This document shows, piece by piece, positions 60,501 to 64,000 of a stretch of 64,000 bases of DNA. How positions within the stretch are numbered: the first letter of the stretch is position 1; each line of letters starts with the position of its first letter. Below the pieces are notes generated by a model that saw only the letters and a list, made by a program, of their open reading frames with translations, was not told where the DNA came from and ran no database searches. The stretch comes from Trogon surrucura (Eukaryota; Chordata; Aves; Trogoniformes; Trogonidae), in NCBI GenBank assembly GCA_020746105.1, contig CM036633.1:13190501-13254500 (forward strand), given 5' to 3'. Position numbers and translations under genes: made by a program.

Positions 60501-63500
60501 ATTCTGGCACGAAACCGTATCTTCCTTTAGGCTTGTATAGCTCCAAGCACGCTACCCTGGGAATAGGATAAACGTCACATTTGGGACCAACTGCCAGCAC
60601 TTGGAGCGTGCAACCTGCACATCCTGACCTCTACTGGGAGCAGGCAAGATGCTGAGTGCATTCAAACCCAACAGATACCATACGGACAAGTAATGCTTCC
60701 TCCTCGAGCACTAAAAACCCAGCCCAACTCCCACCGGCAGAGCATCACGTGAAGGGTAAACAAGAAATGTCTTTGTGGAAGCCTGTGAAAAAGTGAGGAC
60801 TTTTTGTAGCAGATGGAGGAAGGAAAGCTCCCGCAGAGCTCTGAAGGCTGTGGCTTGGAGGACGGAAATTATGTTTCCAGCTGTGAGGGACTGATGTGCA
60901 TAGGCAAAATCTCACCACTGCGACAACAAAATCACGTCAGCTCTAAGGGGAAGCAGCAGCCTGGAGCACAGAAGAGAACTGCCTTCTCAGAAAGTCACTA
61001 TTTACACTCAAAACATACCACCAGCTCTGGCTGTAAATTCCCGTTTACAGCCCTGTGTGCCCAACACACAGCCAGGAACGCGCACCTTGGCTCATACTCA
61101 CATATAGAGCCTCCTGGCATCATCCAGAGACCCCTTCTCAAACACATCTCTGAATCGCTTCCTGATGACCCGGATATTCCTGTGAAGAGAGGAATGGGAC
61201 AGTCGCCAGGCTGAAATCACAGTCAGAAATTACAGGTGGAACTAGTGGCTCCAGCTAGGAGGCTCCTTCACAAACAGCCCAAGCTTTGTGCTACAGAGCC
61301 AGAGGAATCCTACAGGCCAGAACAGCCCCTGGTTTTAGCACCCATCCTATGTCTCCAGCCCAAATACTGGAGGAAGCAGAACACGTGCCTGAACACTCTG
61401 AGTTTCTCCACACTGGCCTTTCACCTCCTCAAGTGTTTCTAAGGGAAGTCAGCATTGTGCTCTTTTTAATCCCTACACAAACTCGCTCGCTGTCAGCTTC
61501 AAAGCCAAGAGCTGCCGACAGATGAGCGACTTCCCGCCTGTGTCACCTCCTTCACACTTCAGGGCCTTTCCTCCACACAGCGGCACTGTGCCCTTGCTGA
61601 TCTGGTGATGCCTCCAGCTGCCCCAGCACAGGCTCAGTGCGAGATCTCATCAAAACATCTCCTTCTCCATGGTTCTTTACTCAGATGTCACTATTTTGTT
61701 TTGTTAATTAAGCTTTTATGAAATACCATGTGCCCAACCCCAAGTCAGAGAGCGAGCAGGACTCTCATTAACCCCACTCTGCTCCTTGTTGTCTCTCTTT
61801 TATCCGTCCCTCTCCGCTGGGGCAGCTCTGAGGACTACACAGGCACAAAATCAGAAAGGAATGAGCCCTGGAGACCAGAGGCTTTGATGGCTGCTCGTGT
61901 TTCCAGCAAAGAGCTGGTGAGAGGCTTTGGGAGGCTGGTGAGATGACAAAGGTGGGTGCCGAGGCTAGGCAGGAGGCCACAGAGGCAACGCAGACCACCA
62001 AGGCAAATCCGAGACACAGGCTGCCCTGTTACATACCAAGACATGCCCTCTCACAGTCCCAGAAACTTGAGTAGGTGATAAAGTAAAAAGCAAACGGATT
62101 CTGCACACCCCCATCCTCCTCTGGCCTGTTCCTACACCCCTGCCACCACGCTGTGCTCGCTGGAGAGCCTGAAGATGCCCCACAAGCTGCCTTGAGGGAA
62201 ACGCCACGATCGGGTGGCAGTTCGCTCTGCTTCCCTTTTCCAAAATTGTACCGTCTCCTTCCCTTCCCATCCCAGAAAAATTCAACCTTTACCTGTTCCA
62301 AAGCTCGTTTTCTACGCATCGTTGATCAAAAATGTTCCTCTGGACTTCCTCCACCAGAAACATCACCACAGCACTGGAAGACATAACCGAGGACATAAAT
62401 CATTAAACCCAGAAACACTTCACACACACACAGGATCACTGACTTTTGATCTGTGCAGTTCAGGTTTCCTGCACTGCCCCCTGCTAGTTTTTCTCCAGTG
62501 TTCCTAAGGGTCAGTGTGCAAAAGGAGAGCAATACTGACCTCGTGTAGTTTTCTAAACTAGTGCGGGGCATAAGCACGAGGGCAGGAGGAAAAGCGAGCT
62601 CTGTGCAGGGCTCTTGAACCACACAACTCCCGCAGGGTCCCTCTGCACCCCTCTGCCTTTGCAGCACAGCAGCCTGTGCCAAGACAACGGCATCGCTCTT
62701 CCCAGGGTGCCACAGGCTTTGCGAGGGCAGTTTGTCAAGCAAACGGGCATCTTTCAGAAAGCAGGATTTCAAACGTCAGCGTGCGCATCCCCAGGGGAGA
62801 CAAGACAAGGCAGCCTCCAGCACCTCCTCTCTCCTTACTTTTGAGACCCATAGAGCTCCCAGGCTTTCTCAATACCCAGGGCGAGCCCTTTCGATGGGTT
62901 GTTGGGCAGCAGGTGCGACGCCTCCTTAGACTTTCCCAGCACTTTCAACACCAGCCTGTGGAATAAAAGAGATGCTGAAAATACCACAACAGCCCCTGAC
63001 CAGACCTTGGGATCAGGCGTTTGAAGCACGCAAAGGCACGGAGCGCTGCAGGCCCGGTGGCACAGCTGCTGCAGCGCCTGGTGGCACAGGCCAGGGATGC
63101 TCCCTTACCCGTGGACAGCCGCGGTGCGCGAGGTGAGGCCTCCGAAGCTGGCAGCAATGGTGTTTATTTCTATCTGCTTCAGAGCCGGTGTCCCATCCAC
63201 CCCACAGTCACACATGTAATCCGAGCGGTTTATGCCTAAAAACACAGACTGAAACAGAGGGGAGGTGAAGTGGGTTCTCCTATCACCCTGGACTGCAAAT
63301 CTCTTTGATGATCCTGCTTCAAAATCCTCCCATGGGTGCTTTGGCCCCAGCCCTCCTGAGTACTCCAGAGGAATAAACAAAGCTCCCGAGAGTAAAGGAG
63401 CTTCTGCAGGGACAGCCTGTCCGCTGCAGGTCCCAACAAGACAAGGCGATTTCCTGAGGCTCCCAGAGGGCAAAGACCAACCACATTAAATCCTCCCGAC

Positions 63501-63787
63501 TGTTTCCAGCAGCTCTAAACCAAACGGCACAACTGTCAAACAGGGCAAGGTCCTGAGCCCACAGGGTGTAGCCAAGACCTCACAGCACAGGGAGCGACCA
63601 GCCTGACTATGGGAACGGCTCAAAGCCCGCAGCAGCAAGCTCACAGGCAGAGACCAGGCAATCCCATTGCAAAGCAAAGCTGCCAAGGGCTGGGGAGTCC
63701 TGCCGAGGTACCTGAGCCAAGCCTTCCTCCAAAACTTGCATGTGGATTCTGAAGAGCCGAGCTGTGAAGTCATCTACCTTGATTGTG
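57429..63787 (-). CDS. GSS: GSS glutathione synthetase, C-terminal 382 residues, 10 exons
   Basis: Minus-strand exons 63712-63787, 63109-63248, 62839-62955, 62293-62373, 61102-61179, 59805-59871, 58981-59175, 58710-58791, 58241-58430 and 57429-57552 join in frame to 382 residues, ungapped relative to human 93-474. GSS ligates gamma-glutamylcysteine and glycine with ATP in the cytosol as a homodimer, the last step of glutathione synthesis. Seen: Mg/ATP ligands equivalent to Glu144 and Asn146 (QIEINT) and Glu368 with the Gly loop ([10 protein letters not shown]); Arg125 (INRSDY); Asn216 and Gln220 (RNIFDQ); Arg267 and Tyr270 (YYREGY); Lys305 region ([11 protein letters not shown]); Arg450 and Lys452 (LLRTK); and the C-terminal loop [12 protein letters not shown]. 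The positions aligned with Ser149 and Glu214 are Ala and Gln here. The first 92 residues lie beyond the right edge. Confidence 0.96.
58241..58430 (-). CDS. GSS: GSS exon, GNNLYGEEL to GIFGVYV
   Basis: Completes the Gly loop and encodes [75 protein letters not shown] is a hallmark of animal GSS. Confidence 0.95.
58710..58791 (-). CDS. GSS: GSS exon, [10 protein letters not shown]
   Basis: Encodes [20 protein letters not shown] then KPQREGG. The Gly-rich loop over the ATP phosphates is split by the following intron after its second Gly. Confidence 0.94.
58981..59175 (-). CDS. GSS: GSS exon, ATP-grasp core
   Basis: 65 codons, phase 0/0: [65 protein letters not shown]. The [11 protein letters not shown] stretch holds an ATP-binding lysine. 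Confidence 0.95.
59805..59871 (-). CDS. GSS: GSS exon, [14 protein letters not shown]
   Basis: One base plus 22 codons: [20 protein letters not shown] then QQ. Contains the equivalents of Arg267 and Tyr270 in the substrate lid. Confidence 0.93.
61102..61179 (-). CDS. GSS: GSS exon, [18 protein letters not shown]
   Basis: Encodes [20 protein letters not shown] then ARRLY, ending two bases into an Ile codon at at/gtgagt. Confidence 0.93.
62293..62373 (-). CDS. GSS: GSS exon, [13 protein letters not shown]
   Basis: Encodes [20 protein letters not shown] then ENELWN. Carries equivalents of Asn216 and Gln220; the residue aligned with human Glu214 is Gln (VQRN). Confidence 0.94.
62839..62955 (-). 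CDS. GSS: GSS exon, [14 protein letters not shown]
   Basis: Encodes [20 protein letters not shown] then [18 protein letters not shown]. The [11 protein letters not shown] tract is strongly conserved in eukaryotic GSS. Confidence 0.95.
63109..63248 (-). CDS. GSS: GSS exon, NRSDYM and [11 protein letters not shown]
   Basis: Encodes [46 protein letters not shown]. It holds Arg125 and the metal ligands Glu144/Asn146 by human numbering. The residue aligned with human Ser149 is Ala. A Cys pair (CDC) replaces the human FQR stretch. Confidence 0.95.
63712..63787 (-). CDS. GSS: GSS exon, [13 protein letters not shown] segment
   Basis: One base plus 25 codons: [20 protein letters not shown] then EGLAQ, equivalent to human residues 93-117. 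This is the most 5' GSS exon I can support in the window. Confidence 0.93.
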
Positions 63788-64000
63788 CTGGAGAGAAAGA
63801 CAGACCACATCAGCCCCGTTACAGCGTCACAGAGGAACAAGGAAATTAATTCTTTTCCAGAAAAAAACCACGTCACACATTCTCCAGCCCAAGTGGCTTA
63901 GCTACAGCTCTGCCAAGTCCTACAGCACTGTTAAGCATCTTACCATGAATGCACTCTTCATCAAGGGCCACAGTGCAGAACTGTTACACAAATCCAGTTT

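Noticed and set aside
63944-64000. Possible further GSS exon ending at a gtaaga donor on the minus strand
   Set aside because: The donor looks good, but none of the frames resembles the N-terminal GSS segment expected before STIKVDDF. The missing exons are probably beyond 64,000.

Overview
The window is nuclear DNA of a bird, or at least a sauropsid. It carries several 5'-truncated CR1 LINE fragments, including one with the ATTCTGTG-type 3' tail, and no mammalian SINEs. Introns are mostly compact and GC-rich with GT-AG borders, and the proteins closely resemble vertebrate orthologues. The species cannot be told from this sequence. There are no rRNA or tRNA genes, CRISPR arrays, prokaryotic operons or viruses that I can support.

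Layout. (1) About 1-13.75 kb, plus strand: the 3' part of MTCL2 (SOGA1), 12 coding exons giving 1344 residues, then a 2.5-kb 3' UTR that contains a 21-bp minisatellite and ends at an AATAAA. The 5' exons lie upstream of the window. (2) About 13.75-24.95 kb: intergenic. It holds a 2.4-kb pyrimidine-rich block with a degenerate minisatellite, a 24-bp minisatellite split by a CR1 tail, other CR1 fragments, and a G-rich tandem array that runs into a CpG-rich promoter. (3) 25,178-53,978, plus strand: complete ACSS2, 18 coding exons and 681 residues. Exons 1-2 are separated from exons 3-18 by a 17-kb intron with CR1 insertions. The 3' UTR (about 1.6 kb) contains a CR1 tail. (4) About 55.9-63.8 kb, minus strand: ten 3' exons of GSS encoding 382 residues, equivalent to human 93-474. 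The N-terminal exons lie beyond the right edge.

Function. ACSS2 makes acetyl-CoA from acetate, GSS makes glutathione, and MTCL2 is a coiled-coil microtubule/Golgi scaffold also linked to regulation of autophagy in liver. ACSS2 and GSS are convergent, as in human, and their predicted 3' ends are only a few hundred bases apart. MTCL2 directly upstream of ACSS2 differs from the human order, where GGT7 lies next to ACSS2 and MTCL2 is far away on 20q.

I found no undescribed biological system. The points most worth checking are the architecture of the tandem repeats, two substitutions in the GSS substrate pocket, a possible intronic polyadenylation isoform of MTCL2, and a short ORF with a signal-peptide-like start in the intergenic region. 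Reading frames were joined by eye at GT-AG borders with phase checks; no alignment was run.
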